A stretch of DNA of 64,000 nt. Source: [Clostridium] asparagiforme DSM 15981 (GTDB lineage Bacteria > Bacillota > Clostridia > Lachnospirales > Lachnospiraceae). Made by a program: the position numbers and the translations under genes. A model generated the notes under the pieces. That model was not told the origin of the DNA, did no database searches, and saw nothing but the letters and a program-made list of their open reading frames with translations. Shown in pieces: positions 16,572-25,046 of the stretch. The stretch spans positions 1,922,001 through 1,986,000 of the forward strand of contig CP102272.1 in NCBI GenBank assembly GCA_025149125.1, written 5' to 3'. Each line of letters begins with the position of its first letter. Position 1 is the first letter of the stretch.

Positions 16572-17027
16572 ATGATTTACACATTGAAACAATTTGCCGA
16601 AATGTTCAATACGACAGAACATACGATCCGCTATTATACCGACATCAATCTTTTGCCCTGCCAGCGAGATAAGGGCAACCGCCGCATTTTTAACGAGGAA
16701 TCCGTAAACTGGATGCAGGGGATTGCCTGTCTGAAAGGCTGCGGCGCATCGATTGAGGATATTAAAGAATACTGCGATTTGTGCCGTCTGCCGGAATCGA
16801 GAGAAACACTTTACGCAAGGTATCAAATCATTCTCCGGCAACGGGAACAGGCGTATAAGCGCATAGAAGAAGCAAACGCAACGGCGGCCTATATGGACGA
16901 AAAAGTGCAGCACTATGAGCAGATTTTGTCTGGCTTGATTCCCGATGACAGCAACCCGGAATATTGGACGGAAGATACAAGGCCGTTTTTTAGGGCCAAA
17001 GAATGTCGGGTAAAAGCCGGTGGATAG
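16572..17027 (+). CDS. MerR-family transcriptional regulator
   Basis: A 151-residue regulator. The N-terminal winged helix reads YTLKQFAEMFNTTEHTIRYY with NRRIFNEESVNWM, as in MerR proteins that sense organic or redox signals. A long dimerisation helix follows (about 80-120). Its few cysteines (C54, C58, C68, C71) are not in the metal-site pattern of MerR or CueR, so a metal sensor is less likely. The divergent promoter at 16160-16190 carries the matching 19-bp spacer and dyad. Confidence 0.9.
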   Translation: MIYTLKQFAEMFNTTEHTIRYYTDINLLPCQRDKGNRRIFNEESVNWMQGIACLKGCGASIEDIKEYCDLCRLPESRETLYARYQIILRQREQAYKRIEEANATAAYMDEKVQHYEQILSGLIPDDSNPEYWTEDTRPFFRAKECRVKAGG

Positions 17028-17327
17028 GCCGGAAGGAAACAGCTTGGGATCAAATACGCTTCTGAATGATTTGTGAGGTTTCCTGCGCGGACAGATGTGA
17101 TATAATAGGAGACGGATTCTCTGATCGCAGCCTTTGGCTGCCGGCAATGTATCGTGATAAAACTGGTATTCCCCTAACGGAGAATTTCCGGTAAAATGAA
17201 AACCCAGGGAGGGCTGCGTTTTATGATGAAATATATTCAGGCTGCATAGCAAAGGCTGATGCAGTGAAATGTGAGTAATTGTATAGCCTTTGCTGATCCG
17301 GACAGAATATACGTTTGGGAGGCAGCG
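17028..17327 (+). other. Intergenic region with extended -10 promoter and leader
   Basis: A perfect TATAAT at 17101-17106 preceded by TG (extended -10) probably starts transcription of the CD3324-type gene at 17328, giving a leader of about 215 nt. The leader contains GCAGCC/GGCTGC and an imperfect GGTATTC/GAATTTCC hairpin, and a 17-codon frame from the ATG at 17196 (MKTQGGLRFMM). No known RNA element was recognised. Confidence 0.4.
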
Positions 17328-17633
17328 ATGCGCTATCAGAAGGCGAGTGAGATTTTGCCGGTGGAGCTGGTGAAATTGATCCAGGATTACATCGATGGGG
17401 AGTATGTGTATATTCCCAGAAAGCAGGAAAATAAGAAGAACTGGGGCGAGGCTTCCAGGACCAGGGAAGAGCTCCGGTTGAGAAATATGGAAATATTTGT
17501 AAGGTATAGTCGGGGAATGAGTACGCGGGAGTTGGCAGAACAGTATTTCCTGTCTGAGAAAAGTATTCAGAGAATTGTGCTCCAGGAAAAGAAAATGAGG
17601 CGGGGCGAAAATATGGGCGGCAAATCCGAATGA
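17328..17633 (+). CDS. CD3324-family (Mor-like) helix-turn-helix protein
   Basis: A 101-residue protein of the CD3324 family. The N-terminal QKASEILPVELVKLIQDYI and YIPRK segment and the C-terminal helix-turn-helix (STRELAEQYFLSEKSIQRIV) match that group, which resembles the C-terminal domain of phage Mor activators. A small DNA-binding regulator is likely; targets are unknown. ATG 17328 follows GGGAGG. The terminator overlaps the end of the gene. Confidence 0.82.
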   Translation: MRYQKASEILPVELVKLIQDYIDGEYVYIPRKQENKKNWGEASRTREELRLRNMEIFVRYSRGMSTRELAEQYFLSEKSIQRIVLQEKKMRRGENMGGKSE

Positions 17634-17653
17634 GCGGGTTTGCCGCCTTTTTT
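17616..17653 (+). terminator. Terminator overlapping the CD3324 gene end
   Basis: GGCGGCAAATCC (17616-17627) pairs with GGGTTTGCCGCC (17636-17647), followed by TTTTTT. The stop codon (17631-17633) lies in the loop. Confidence 0.85.
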
Positions 17654-17740
17654 CATACCGCCTTTTCCTCATTTCTGGCCTGAGTTTGAGGTTTATCTCC
17701 GGGCGCCCGGGTGTTAGGGTAGGTTCGGAGGTATGTGAAC

Positions 17741-18415
17741 ATGAGTACAGAATACAGAAAAAAATGGATCGTTACGCCGGACCGGCTGCCGATGGCGCTG
17801 CGGAAATGTCCGCGGTGCGGTGGAAAATCCGGTTTTGAGAACAGCGGCCGGTTTCGGGTGAACGCAAATGGGCGCTCCCTGGACGTATGGCTGATTTACC
17901 GGTGTAAAACCTGCGAGGCCACCTGGAATATGGCGATCTACCAGCGGGTGGACGCGGCGTCCCTTGACCGGGAAGAATATAAGCGATTTTTGGATAATGA
18001 TATCCGGTTGGCCGCCCAGTACGGCAGCGACCCCGCGCGGTTTGCAGCAAACCGGGTGGAAATGTCTGCGGTTTCGGGGGATTACCGGGTACAGGTGATT
18101 GATACGCTGGTTCCCTGCGGGGAGGCGGGATGGAGCGAGGTACAGATCCGGCTGCCGGATTGCCTGAAGCTGCGAGTGGATGCTCTGTTCGCAGGGCAGA
18201 TGGAGATTTCCCGGGTGAAGGCGAGGCGGCTCTGCGAGATGGGATTGATCCGGGGACAGGAGGGGAATGTGCAAGCAAAGGACAGAGTGCGGGACGGACA
18301 GATTTTTTGTTATCAGTCCCAGGCGGTATGTGAATCGGAACCATCCGGCGATATGGTAATTCCAGGAAACAGCCCCGCCGAGGAGCGATGCAGGTTGTAT
18401 TTTAAACAGACATGA
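17741..18415 (+). CDS. DUF1062 family protein
   Basis: A 224-residue protein of the DUF1062 family. It has an N-terminal zinc-ribbon pair (CPRCGG and CKTCEA, about residues 22-56) and a C-terminal region rich in charged residues (LKLRVDALFAGQMEISRVKARRLCEMG). The function of the family is unknown; the ribbon suggests nucleic-acid or metal binding. GGAGG (17727-17731) is 9 bases before ATG 17741. Confidence 0.75.
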   Translation: MSTEYRKKWIVTPDRLPMALRKCPRCGGKSGFENSGRFRVNANGRSLDVWLIYRCKTCEATWNMAIYQRVDAASLDREEYKRFLDNDIRLAAQYGSDPARFAANRVEMSAVSGDYRVQVIDTLVPCGEAGWSEVQIRLPDCLKLRVDALFAGQMEISRVKARRLCEMGLIRGQEGNVQAKDRVRDGQIFCYQSQAVCESEPSGDMVIPGNSPAEERCRLYFKQT

Positions 18416-18438
18416 TTTATACTGAAGTCCAGGTTTTA

Positions 18439-18478
18439 TTGAATGCAATGGGCCGCCGGCGTAGCCTGCGGGCGATTG
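18439..18478 (+). repeat. REP-like repeat, copy A
   Basis: A 40-bp sequence that recurs at 38495-38534 with 3 mismatches. The two halves from 18447 (CAATGGGCC...) and to 18478 (...GGGCGATTG) are an imperfect palindrome (12 of 15 arm positions). It lies between DUF1062 and the AraC-type gene. Confidence 0.75.
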
Positions 18479-18505
18479 GTTTGACAGGAAGAGGAAAGAA
18501 TCAGA

Positions 18506-19402
18506 ATGATACTCGCATTTGACACGCCCTACCGGCCGTTGACGTCCCGGCCCTTTCTCAGTGACAGCACATACGCGGAGTACCTCCCCGGGGAGGCGCT
18601 GCGCCCTTACGTGAGCTGTTTTTGGGCCTCCGGGATCAGCGGCGGGGAAGTGGCCGCCCCGAAAGCCGCCGTCCCGAAAGCCGCCGTCCCGGAAGCAGCA
18701 GGGCGGGAAACGGCCCTTTTGGCGGGGACGGTGCGGGTCATCCCGGACACATGCATGGATATCATTATCGAGATCAATCACACCAGGCAGAGCATCAGCA
18801 GCCGGCTGTGCGGGCTTCAGGACTGCACATTTATGGTGGAGCAGGGCCGGGGAGGGGACCGGGTGACCAAGATCGCCGCCCGGTTTTATTTCTGGTCGGC
18901 AAGGCTGTTTCTGGATCTGGAGCTGGGGGAGACGGCGAACCGGGTGCTGGATCTGGAATTGGTGCAGCCGGGCTGCAACCGGGAGTTTGAGCCGCTGTTT
19001 TATCATCGGTCCATGGGCGAGAGTATTTCCTGGCTGGAAGGGTATCTGCTGGAACGGCTGGAGACAAACCGGTACAATCCCAATCTGTACAACTCCATCG
19101 ACTATCTGCTGCGGGCCGGGGGAAATGCCGTGGTGAAGGATATCTGCGCAAATAGCTGCGTGAGCCAGCGCCAGATGGAACGGCTTTTCAAGCAGAACAT
19201 CGGCCTGCCCATCAAGCGGATCGCCAGCCTGGTGCGCTATCAGAACGTGTGGGGAGAGGTGGTGCGGCGGGAACGGTTTGAGATAATGGACGCGGTGCAT
19301 CGGTACGGATACGCGGACCAGGCCCATCTGCTCAACGACTTCAAGCGGTTTCATGGAATCTGGCCGGAGCAGGCGAGGAGGGCGGCGTTGGCCTGGAGGT
19401 AG
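18506..19402 (+). CDS. AraC-family transcriptional regulator
   Basis: A 298-residue regulator. The N-terminal region (LRPYVSCFWASG, VIPDTCMDIIIEI) is the DUF6597-type ligand domain found in many AraC regulators. The C-terminal pair of helix-turn-helices (about 205-295, with VSQRQMERLFKQNIGLPIK and YGYADQAHLLNDFKRFHG) binds DNA. Between them and the first strand is a tandem repeat, PKAAVPKAAVPEAA (about residues 52-65). The target is unknown, and no divergent partner is present. A short spacer and a GAGGAAAG site precede the ATG. Confidence 0.88.
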   Translation: MILAFDTPYRPLTSRPFLSDSTYAEYLPGEALRPYVSCFWASGISGGEVAAPKAAVPKAAVPEAAGRETALLAGTVRVIPDTCMDIIIEINHTRQSISSRLCGLQDCTFMVEQGRGGDRVTKIAARFYFWSARLFLDLELGETANRVLDLELVQPGCNREFEPLFYHRSMGESISWLEGYLLERLETNRYNPNLYNSIDYLLRAGGNAVVKDICANSCVSQRQMERLFKQNIGLPIKRIASLVRYQNVWGEVVRRERFEIMDAVHRYGYADQAHLLNDFKRFHGIWPEQARRAALAWR

Positions 19403-19581
19403 TGCGCGCAAGCTGGCAGGCGGACGGGGAAATGCGCCGGGCCGGCGGCTGGAATCCGACAAACGGCCGGTGCCCGGCGCGCCGCCGGCAGCAGCCAGGG
19501 ACCGGCACGATGTCGCTTTTTTTCAATACGGAATCCCCTGCCCTGTGCTATTATACCTTCAAATACACTTGGAGGTGCAGA

Positions 19582-20529
19582 ATGAAGAAATTGAGCGAGA
19601 CTGCGTACAGTGAAGTGAGAACATGGATCTACCGCAATGCCAGGCCGCTGGAGCTGGCGCTGTGGCAGTTTGACTTTGAGAACGGAAGTCCGGAGCGGGT
19701 GGCGGACATGCTGAGGTTTTATCAGAATGAGGACGGGGGCTTCGGCAACGGGGTGGAGCCGGACAGCTGGAATCCTGAGTCCAGCCCTTACGCCACTATG
19801 ATCGTGGCCGGTATGCTTCGGGGAATTGGGCTGGCCAAGCAGGGACAGCCGATGCTGGAGGATATTTTCCGTTTTCTGGAAAGCGGCGTCCATACCTCGG
19901 AGCGGGGATGGCATTTCGGCATCCCATCCAACGACCGGTATCCCAGGGCGCCCTGGTGGTGCTACAGCGAGGAGCTCAACGCGGTTCAGGATATGGGAAT
20001 CACGGCAGCGCTCTGCGCTCTGATTCTGCGGTACGGAAGCGGCCATACGGCTTTATATGAGCGGGCCTGCGGCTATGTGGACCGGATTCTGGAGCAGGTT
20101 GCTTCACGGGAAAACTTCGGGGAAATGGGGGCGGGCGCGCTGGGAATCCTGGTTCAGGATATCGAGGCGGCCGGACTGACCGGGCGTTTTGAATGCGGAA
20201 GGGTGAAGGAGCTGCTGCCTGGGCTAATCAACCGGACCATCGAGCGGAACGTGGAGAAATGGGCGGAATACACGCCCAGGCCGTCGGAATTTATCGAATC
20301 GCCTGAAAGCGGTTATTACCCGGGAAATGAGGAGGTCGTGGAGGCGGAGCTGGACTACCTGATCGACACCAGGAATCCCGGCGGCGTATGGAATATCACC
20401 TGGACCTGGTTTGACTTGAGTGAGGTTTACCCAAAGGAATTTGCCGTCAGCGAGAACTGGTGGATGGCGTCCAAGGCCATTGAGAAGATGCGGTTTCTCA
20501 GGGCGTTTGGGAGGATTGAAGGAATATAG
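19582..20529 (+). CDS. Terpene-cyclase-like toroid protein, unknown
   Basis: A 315-residue protein whose FYQNEDGGFGNGVEPD motif (about residue 45-60) resembles the QW repeats of alpha/alpha-toroid enzymes such as prenyltransferases and terpene cyclases. No DXDD or DDXXD active-site motif is seen, so a cyclase role is doubtful. The rest is helical, with WWCYSEELNAVQDMG and WTWFDLSEVYPKEF. ATG 19582 follows GGAGGTGCAG. It stands alone and ends before a large hairpin. Annotated similar proteins are mostly hypothetical. Confidence 0.6.
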   Translation: MKKLSETAYSEVRTWIYRNARPLELALWQFDFENGSPERVADMLRFYQNEDGGFGNGVEPDSWNPESSPYATMIVAGMLRGIGLAKQGQPMLEDIFRFLESGVHTSERGWHFGIPSNDRYPRAPWWCYSEELNAVQDMGITAALCALILRYGSGHTALYERACGYVDRILEQVASRENFGEMGAGALGILVQDIEAAGLTGRFECGRVKELLPGLINRTIERNVEKWAEYTPRPSEFIESPESGYYPGNEEVVEAELDYLIDTRNPGGVWNITWTWFDLSEVYPKEFAVSENWWMASKAIEKMRFLRAFGRIEGI

Positions 20530-20832
20530 CTGTGATTTGAGGAAACGGGGCGGACCTAAGGCGCGCGGATGCGCGCAGGGGCCGCCCTGTTTCATGCCGC
20601 GGTCCCTGGACTTTCTGTGGCGTTTGCCTTGCTGCCCCTGCATAAAACGCCCCGCGGGCTTCGATCCGTTAACCGTGACACGGCCTCGGAAGAAAATAAA
20701 GTATAGCGCGCTGGCAAATTGATTCGCCGCTGTTTATATGATACAATAGGAGCGTTGTTATGCGTTGACTTTTGAGACGGGCCGCTTTGTCCGGCGAAAA
20801 GGGGGAAGAATTTGGAGATCAATCGACACAAT
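20530..20832. other. Intergenic region with hairpin and promoter
   Basis: A long hairpin (arms 20542-20556 and 20579-20593, 13 of 15 paired, with an inner GCGCG stem) can terminate the preceding gene. A promoter (20719-20747) serves the phosphoesterase. Nothing else was seen. Confidence 0.5.
20719..20747 (+). promoter_or_regulatory. Sigma-A promoter of the phosphoesterase gene
   Basis: TTGATT (20719-20724) and TACAAT (20742-20747) with a 17-bp spacer. Confidence 0.65.
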
Positions 20833-21297
20833 ATGCACAAAATCGCCGTCATTTCCGATACCCACGGTCTGATCCGGGATCAGGTGCGGGAGAGGCTGTC
20901 GGGCTGCGAGGCGATCCTGCACGGCGGGGATATCAACCGTCAGGCGATTCTGGACGAGCTGGCAGAGATTGCCCCGGTCTATGCGGTGCGAGGCAACAAT
21001 GACAAGGAGTGGGCGGAGCAGCTGCCGGAAACATTGAGCTTAGAGTTGTTTGGCCTGCGGATTTTCATGGTTCACAATAAGAAATATCTGCCGGGGAACC
21101 TGGGTGACAGGGAGCTTGTGATCTACGGCCATTCTCACAAGTATGAGGAGAGACAGGTGGAGGGGAGAACCTGGCTGAATCCGGGGAGCTGCGGTCCGAG
21201 GCGCTTTAACCAGCCCATTACAATGGCGGTGGTGCGCGTGGAGGAAAACGGAGGATTCTCTGTGGAAAAGGTGGAGATTCCCCATGGGGACCGGTGA
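20833..21297 (+). CDS. YfcE/MJ0936-type metallophosphoesterase
   Basis: A 154-residue calcineurin-like phosphodiesterase of the YfcE family. All five metal-binding blocks are present: D-x-H (SDTHG), GGD (LHGGDIN), GNND (RGNNDKEW), the late H (MVHN) and GHSH (IYGHSHKYEE). It probably hydrolyses phosphodiesters in the cytosol; the natural substrate is unknown. The start is ATG 20833. A TTG at 20812, 6 bases after GGGGG, is an equally plausible start adding 7 residues. Confidence 0.9.
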   Translation: MHKIAVISDTHGLIRDQVRERLSGCEAILHGGDINRQAILDELAEIAPVYAVRGNNDKEWAEQLPETLSLELFGLRIFMVHNKKYLPGNLGDRELVIYGHSHKYEERQVEGRTWLNPGSCGPRRFNQPITMAVVRVEENGGFSVEKVEIPHGDR

Positions 21298-21351
21298 CTT
21301 ACGGGCGTGTGTAGCATTTGAAAATTGAATTTAGCGGGAGGGTATGAAATT

Positions 21352-22992
21352 ATGGCAAAGAGCGGATTTTACAACATCGGTTATATAACGGACGCAAGGA
21401 AAAACTATGCGGCGGAAATCAGAAATCTGTGTGGAACGTATATTGATTACACGCGATTATCCAGTTATGTGGATGCGCAGTGGCAGGACAAAAAAGATGT
21501 TCTGTTTTGGGATATGGATTTCAATCAGCTGACGGAAACGGATGAGGGAATCCATTATATTATGATCGATACCGGCTATCAGTGCAGGGACGGAGGGGAG
21601 CCGATTTATGGCGGATTTTCCTCGAACAAGGACAGCGGAGATTTGGATAACAGCTATGACTGGAGCGGAATATGGATCGGCACCAGGGAGATGATTTTAA
21701 AGCAGTGGGAGCTGGACACAGGTGATTTGAACAACTATACCTATATCAGGGATTACCAGGCCATCGCCAGAACGCTGAATATTTACTGCCATAAAAGCGA
21801 CTCCAAGACCGAGTGGGAGGCGTATCTCCAGAAGCGCTTTTTTGAGTGCAGGAAAATGGATATGGTGGGCGTCTACGAGACGTCGTTTAAAAGGATCTCG
21901 TATTTCCCACTGGGACTGCAATCCGCGGGCGGCGATGAGCTGTGGGCTTTGATGGATGCAAACGACAAGGTCGCTAAGCAAAAATGGGTCAAGCTGCACA
22001 CCGTCACAAGAAGCGAACTGCTGCAGCGGATTCTGAGCATGATCTGTTACAATCTGGGAATTATGTATTTTTCCAATTCCAATGAGGCCAACGCGTTTTT
22101 ACAGCAGCTGGCCGAGACTGCGATGACGGAGAACTGGACTTCGGCTAATTCAGAGCAGCCCTGCGATATTCTGCGCTCCTATATCTGCCACACAATTTAC
22201 CGCCTTCAGGACGAGGACGCTCAGGCCGATCCGGGCGCGCCGCGCAAGATCGACGAGGTGGACGGGAAGATTTATTTTAATTCAGGCCTGCTGAACCATC
22301 TGTTCCGGCAGATCATCATTGTAGGAACCAAGTATGAGATGGAGAAGGAGATCCCGTGTTTCGGAACGCACAAGTTCGTGCTGATGAAGAATCCATATCC
22401 GTATTCGGAGAGTGATCAGGAGATCGCGCAGGTCTATGACGGCGATACCTATAAACTTCCGGGGATTGCGAAGTTTTTTGACGATTACAGAGCGATTATC
22501 TTCGACGCGCGGCTGCCAATCCGGCTGAACGACCGGCACATTTTTCTGGACGGGGTTGAGCGGAAGCGGCTTCCCAAGTATGCCGAGGAGTTTAAAGCGT
22601 GCAGGGATAATGAGAGCGAGCGGAACGCTCTGTTAGCCAGAATTTCCCGTGATTTTGACAGCGCCCTGGAGCGGGCAAAATTGCTGGCTGAGAGGAACTA
22701 CCGGCTGGCGATTCCGCAATTTTGGCGCGAGGCCGGGACGATCCAGTTTTTGCTGCCCATCTATTTGGGAGAACTGGAGGAGGCCGACCAGCCCCACTGC
22801 GCCTTGGCGCTCTCTTACGACGATACGGGCCGTGTGAAGTATTATCGCGGCGAGACAATTCTGACGCTGAGCATGGCCTACAATAACGCCAGGCTGATCG
22901 CGAAACCGGATGTATTCTGGCTGGATACCGTGGTGCCGGCGGAGAAAGAAACGGTCAAAGAGGAGACCGGCGCAGATGAGGAGACGGATTAA
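21352..22992 (+). CDS. DUF3825 domain protein
   Basis: A 546-residue soluble protein. Its C-terminal third (LNHLFRQIIIVGTKYEMEKE onward, with FDDYRAIIFDARLPIRLND and RNYRLAIPQFW) matches DUF3825, a domain often joined to RNA-binding or nuclease domains. Here the N-terminal 280 residues are not recognised and contain no obvious catalytic motif. GGGAGGG precedes ATG 21352. It stands between the phosphoesterase and the radical SAM gene on the same strand. An RNA-linked role is only inference from domain company elsewhere. Confidence 0.6.
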   Translation: MAKSGFYNIGYITDARKNYAAEIRNLCGTYIDYTRLSSYVDAQWQDKKDVLFWDMDFNQLTETDEGIHYIMIDTGYQCRDGGEPIYGGFSSNKDSGDLDNSYDWSGIWIGTREMILKQWELDTGDLNNYTYIRDYQAIARTLNIYCHKSDSKTEWEAYLQKRFFECRKMDMVGVYETSFKRISYFPLGLQSAGGDELWALMDANDKVAKQKWVKLHTVTRSELLQRILSMICYNLGIMYFSNSNEANAFLQQLAETAMTENWTSANSEQPCDILRSYICHTIYRLQDEDAQADPGAPRKIDEVDGKIYFNSGLLNHLFRQIIIVGTKYEMEKEIPCFGTHKFVLMKNPYPYSESDQEIAQVYDGDTYKLPGIAKFFDDYRAIIFDARLPIRLNDRHIFLDGVERKRLPKYAEEFKACRDNESERNALLARISRDFDSALERAKLLAERNYRLAIPQFWREAGTIQFLLPIYLGELEEADQPHCALALSYDDTGRVKYYRGETILTLSMAYNNARLIAKPDVFWLDTVVPAEKETVKEETGADEETD

Positions 22993-23032
22993 GAGAGCCG
23001 GCGGATTTTGAACAAATAGAATGGAGAACTGC

Positions 23033-24994
23033 ATGATACACGATTACTTACCCATCAGCCGGGCGGATATGAATATCCGGGGCTGGAAACAATGCGATTT
23101 TGTCTATGTGACGGGCGACGCCTATGTGGATCACCCTTCCTTCGGCCACGCCATTATCAGCCGGATTCTGGAAGCCCACGGTTACAAGGTGGGAATCATC
23201 GCCCAGCCGGACTGGCGGGACAAGGAGAGCATCACGCTGCTGGGGGAGCCGCGGCTCGGCTTTCTGGTGTCGGCCGGTAATATGGATTCCATGGTGAATC
23301 ATTATTCCGTGTCCAAGAAACGCCGCTCCCAGGACGCCTATACGCCGGGGGGAGAGATGGGGAAACGCCCGGACTACGCCACGGTGGTGTACTGCAACCT
23401 GATCCGTTCCGTGTATAAGAAGTCGCCCATCATCATCGGCGGCATCGAGGCCAGCCTGCGCCGTCTGGCCCACTACGATTACTGGTCCAACAAGCTGAAG
23501 CGGTCCATTCTTCTGGACTCCCAGGCGGATTTAATCTCCTACGGCATGGGCGAGCGGTCCATTGTGGAGATCGCGGAGGCCCTGGAAAGCGGCCTGGACG
23601 TGAAGGATATCACGTTTATCGAGGGAACGGTTTACAAGATGAAGGATCTGGACAGTGTTTACGACTATAAATTGCTGCCGTCCTACGCCCGGCTGACGGA
23701 GGACAAGAAGGAGTACGCCAAAAGCTTTTACGTGCAGCACTGCAACACCGACCCGTTCACGGGAAAACGCCTGGTGGAGCCTTACGACAACGGCGTCTGT
23801 GTGGTGCAGAACCCGCCTGCCAAGCCTTTGAGCCAGATGGAAATGGACGAGGTCTACAGCCTTCCCTACATGCGCAATTACCATCCCAGCTACGAGGAGT
23901 TGGGCGGAATCCCGGCTATCCGGGAGGTGAAATTCAGCCTGATCAGCAACCGGGGCTGTTTCGGGGCTTGCAGCTTCTGCGCCCTGACCTTCCACCAGGG
24001 CCGCATTATCCAGGCCAGGAGCCACGAGTCCCTGGTGGAGGAGGCGAAGCTTCTCATCGAGGAGCCGGATTTCAAGGGATATATCCACGACGTAGGCGGC
24101 CCGACGGCCAATTTCCGGTTCCCGGCCTGTGAGAAGCAGATGACCAAGGGCGCCTGTCCCAACCGCCAGTGCCTGTTCCCCAAGCCCTGCGCCAATCTGA
24201 ACGCGGACCACACGGATTACATCGAGCTGCTGCGTAAGCTGCGTTCCCTGCCCAAGGTGAAGAAGGTGTTTATCCGCTCCGGCATCCGTTTCGACTATCT
24301 TTTGGCGGATAAGAACCGCAAATTCCTGCGGGAGCTCTGCGAGCATCATGTCAGCGGCCAGCTGAAGGTGGCGCCCGAGCATGTGGCGGACGCGGTGCTT
24401 ACCCGCATGGGCAAGCCCGCCAACAGCGTGTACCGGCAGTTTGTGAAGGAGTATAAGGAAATGAACGGGCGGCTGGGCTTAAAGCAGTACCTGGTGCCCT
24501 ATCTGATGAGTTCCCACCCGGGATCCACGCTGACCGAGGCGGTGGAGCTGGCGGAGTATCTGCGGGACCTGGGGTATATGCCGGAACAGGTGCAGGATTT
24601 CTACCCCACGCCCTCCACCATATCCACCTGTATGTACTATACCGGATACGACCCCAGGACCATGGAGCCGGTCTACGTGCCGGTCAATCCCCACGAGAAG
24701 GCCATGCAGCGCGCCCTGATCCAGTACCGGAACCCCAACAATTACGATTTGGTGGTGGAGGCGTTGAAAAAGGCCGGCCGCACGGATTTGATCGGCTATG
24801 ACAAGAAATGTCTGATAAGGCCCAGAAGCGGAGAGGGCGGACGGGGATATTATCCGAAGAAGGAGCAGGGGGCGGGCGGAGCCTCCGGCGGACCCGGACG
24901 CTATGGAGCCTCCGGCGCGAAAGACAGCCACAGCCGGACCGGAAAGGGCAAAAAGACCATCCGCAATGTGCATAAGAAGGTAAAAAAAGGTTAG
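23033..24994 (+). CDS. YgiQ family radical SAM protein
   Basis: A 653-residue protein matching YgiQ (UPF0313). An N-terminal cobalamin-binding-like region (DAYVDHPSFGHAIISRILE) is followed by the radical SAM core with the CFGACSFC cluster motif (about residue 310), which holds a 4Fe-4S cluster and SAM. A second cysteine cluster (CPNRQCLFPKPC) follows. The C-terminal 60 residues are a basic, glycine-rich tail. The reaction is unknown. ATG 23033 behind GGAG is chosen over ATG 23021. Confidence 0.9.
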   Translation: MIHDYLPISRADMNIRGWKQCDFVYVTGDAYVDHPSFGHAIISRILEAHGYKVGIIAQPDWRDKESITLLGEPRLGFLVSAGNMDSMVNHYSVSKKRRSQDAYTPGGEMGKRPDYATVVYCNLIRSVYKKSPIIIGGIEASLRRLAHYDYWSNKLKRSILLDSQADLISYGMGERSIVEIAEALESGLDVKDITFIEGTVYKMKDLDSVYDYKLLPSYARLTEDKKEYAKSFYVQHCNTDPFTGKRLVEPYDNGVCVVQNPPAKPLSQMEMDEVYSLPYMRNYHPSYEELGGIPAIREVKFSLISNRGCFGACSFCALTFHQGRIIQARSHESLVEEAKLLIEEPDFKGYIHDVGGPTANFRFPACEKQMTKGACPNRQCLFPKPCANLNADHTDYIELLRKLRSLPKVKKVFIRSGIRFDYLLADKNRKFLRELCEHHVSGQLKVAPEHVADAVLTRMGKPANSVYRQFVKEYKEMNGRLGLKQYLVPYLMSSHPGSTLTEAVELAEYLRDLGYMPEQVQDFYPTPSTISTCMYYTGYDPRTMEPVYVPVNPHEKAMQRALIQYRNPNNYDLVVEALKKAGRTDLIGYDKKCLIRPRSGEGGRGYYPKKEQGAGGASGGPGRYGASGAKDSHSRTGKGKKTIRNVHKKVKKG

Positions 24995-25046
24995 GTTCGC
25001 GTTAGACGATAACGGAACCCGAATTCGCAGGGGGAGTGCAACAATT

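Noticed and set aside
16512..17672. 386-codon minus-strand frame opposite the MerR gene
   Set aside because: Covers the MerR gene, its neighbour and a promoter; no motif and no start signal.
17714..19462. 582-codon open frame on the minus strand opposite DUF1062 and AraC genes
   Set aside because: It mirrors well-supported genes in a GC-rich region, is full of P, R, H and Q, has no ribosome site and no recognisable domain.
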